DNA from: Leptolyngbya sp. FACHB-321 | GTDB taxonomy: Bacteria; Cyanobacteriota; Cyanobacteriia; Leptolyngbyales; Leptolyngbyaceae | NCBI RefSeq assembly: GCF_014695975.1 | Contig: NZ_JACJPI010000042.1 | Coordinates: forward strand, 124,001 to 188,000 | Length of the DNA stretch: 64,000 nucleotides | Direction: 5' to 3' | Shown: piece after piece, positions 63,603-64,000 of the stretch | Numbering within the stretch: the stretch's first letter is position 1 | Layout: the number at the start of each line of letters is the position of its first letter | The notes under the pieces: generated by a model | Database searches by the model: none | Seen by the model: only the letters and a program-made list of their open reading frames with translations | Told to the model about the DNA's origin: nothing | Made by a program: the position numbers and the translations under genes

Positions 63603-64000
63603 TTGTCTATTGTCCGAGTGCGCGAACACGTTAATCCGCTTAGCAAAAAGTATCAAACTCCCATCAGCCCACCGGATTGGAGCCGTCTTTACCATGACCT
63701 CGATCGCCCACTTCACTTAGATATTGGTTGTGGCAAGGGTCGGTTCCTGCTGCAAATGGCACAAGTGCAGCCAGAGTGGAATTTCTTAGGGCTAGAAATT
63801 CGGGAGCCACTGGTAGAGCAAGCTAATGGCTGGAAAGCGGAGTTGGGCTTGACTAATTTGCACTATTTATTTTGCAACGCCAACAACTCCCTGCGACCGT
63901 TACTGAGGTCACTGCCTGTCGGACGGCTTCAGCAGGCGACCATCCAGTTTCCCGATCCGTGGTTTAAGCGCAAACACCAAAAGCGCCGCGTGGTACAGCC
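63603..64000 (+). CDS. trmB: tRNA (guanine46-N7)-methyltransferase, partial at the right edge
   Basis: The frame opens at TTG 63603 ([20 protein letters not shown]; a GTG at 63618 is an alternative) and runs off the window after about 132 codons. It has the SAM site [18 protein letters not shown], the block [16 protein letters not shown], and the family signature [18 protein letters not shown]. TrmB methylates G46 in the variable loop of many tRNAs. It was missed by the ORF track because its stop codon is outside the window. Confidence 0.93.
   Translation, partial: MSIVRVREHVNPLSKKYQTPISPPDWSRLYHDLDRPLHLDIGCGKGRFLLQMAQVQPEWNFLGLEIREPLVEQANGWKAELGLTNLHYLFCNANNSLRPLLRSLPVGRLQQATIQFPDPWFKRKHQKRRVVQ

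Overview
The window is cyanobacterial chromosome. The evidence is chlP, cp12, a high-light-inducible protein, ycf35, a Ycf46-type ATPase, a photosystem I accumulation factor, a PTPA-CTERM protein, DUF928/CHASE2 genes, DUF1517 and DUF3177 proteins, and very frequent GCGATCGC (HIP1) sites. Gene density and scattered operons fit a Leptolyngbya-like filamentous or unicellular species, but that placement is inference. No rRNA, tRNA, CRISPR array, prophage or intact insertion sequence was found.

Layout. 1-3.5 kb: membrane and stress-type proteins, including a PRC-barrel/DUF2382 pair. 3.5-6 kb: a mercuric-reductase-like flavoprotein and a SUKH gene broken by one stop codon. 6.2-10.5 kb: rpsB-tsf, a site-2-type membrane protease and an EamA exporter. 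10.6-12.4 kb: an arsM-like methyltransferase followed at once by a TVP38 membrane protein. 12.5-17.3 kb: a thioredoxin-domain DUF255 protein, an anchored hypothetical and ffh. 18-24.5 kb: a PAS/GAF protein, a PhoX-like Tat protein, an hli gene with an HLR1-like site, and a DUF1517 protein. 24.7-27.9 kb: three co-directional genes (isochorismatase-type hydrolase, cupin, CocE esterase). 28-33 kb: a MITE-like element, a pseudo-orthocaspase and a PTPA-CTERM protein. 33-42 kb: chlP, DUF928, a CHASE2 adenylate cyclase, a broken lipoprotein gene, a coiled-coil membrane protein and a MoxR ATPase. 42-50 kb: small cysteine-containing proteins, two peptide-type ABC permeases, an AI-2E protein, a response regulator and an M61 peptidase. 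50-57 kb: a Crp regulator, a CysQ/IMP phosphatase, the RHH - Ycf46-like - Ycf35 group, an IS5-type remnant, a broken DUF1643 gene and a PSI accumulation factor. 57-64 kb: a Fur/PerR-type regulator, glmM, DUF3177, cp12, a FIST protein, a metallophosphoesterase and the start of trmB.

Most genes serve translation and protein targeting (rpsB, tsf, ffh, trmB), photosynthesis and its redox control (chlP, cp12, hli, PSI factor), or signalling (cyclase, Crp, response regulator, Fur, GAF, FIST).

The most distinctive features are these. Three small genes (SUKH, a lipoprotein, DUF1643) are each interrupted by one in-frame stop (TAG, TAA and TGA respectively), with coding continuing on both sides. An orthocaspase has its catalytic His and Cys replaced by Tyr and Asn. 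Several structured intergenic elements are present: the rpsB-tsf hairpin, a 216-bp element with 24-bp inverted repeats, and a 66-nt palindrome. I found no convincing new multi-gene system. The isochorismatase-cupin-CocE group is the best candidate for an uncharacterised pathway.
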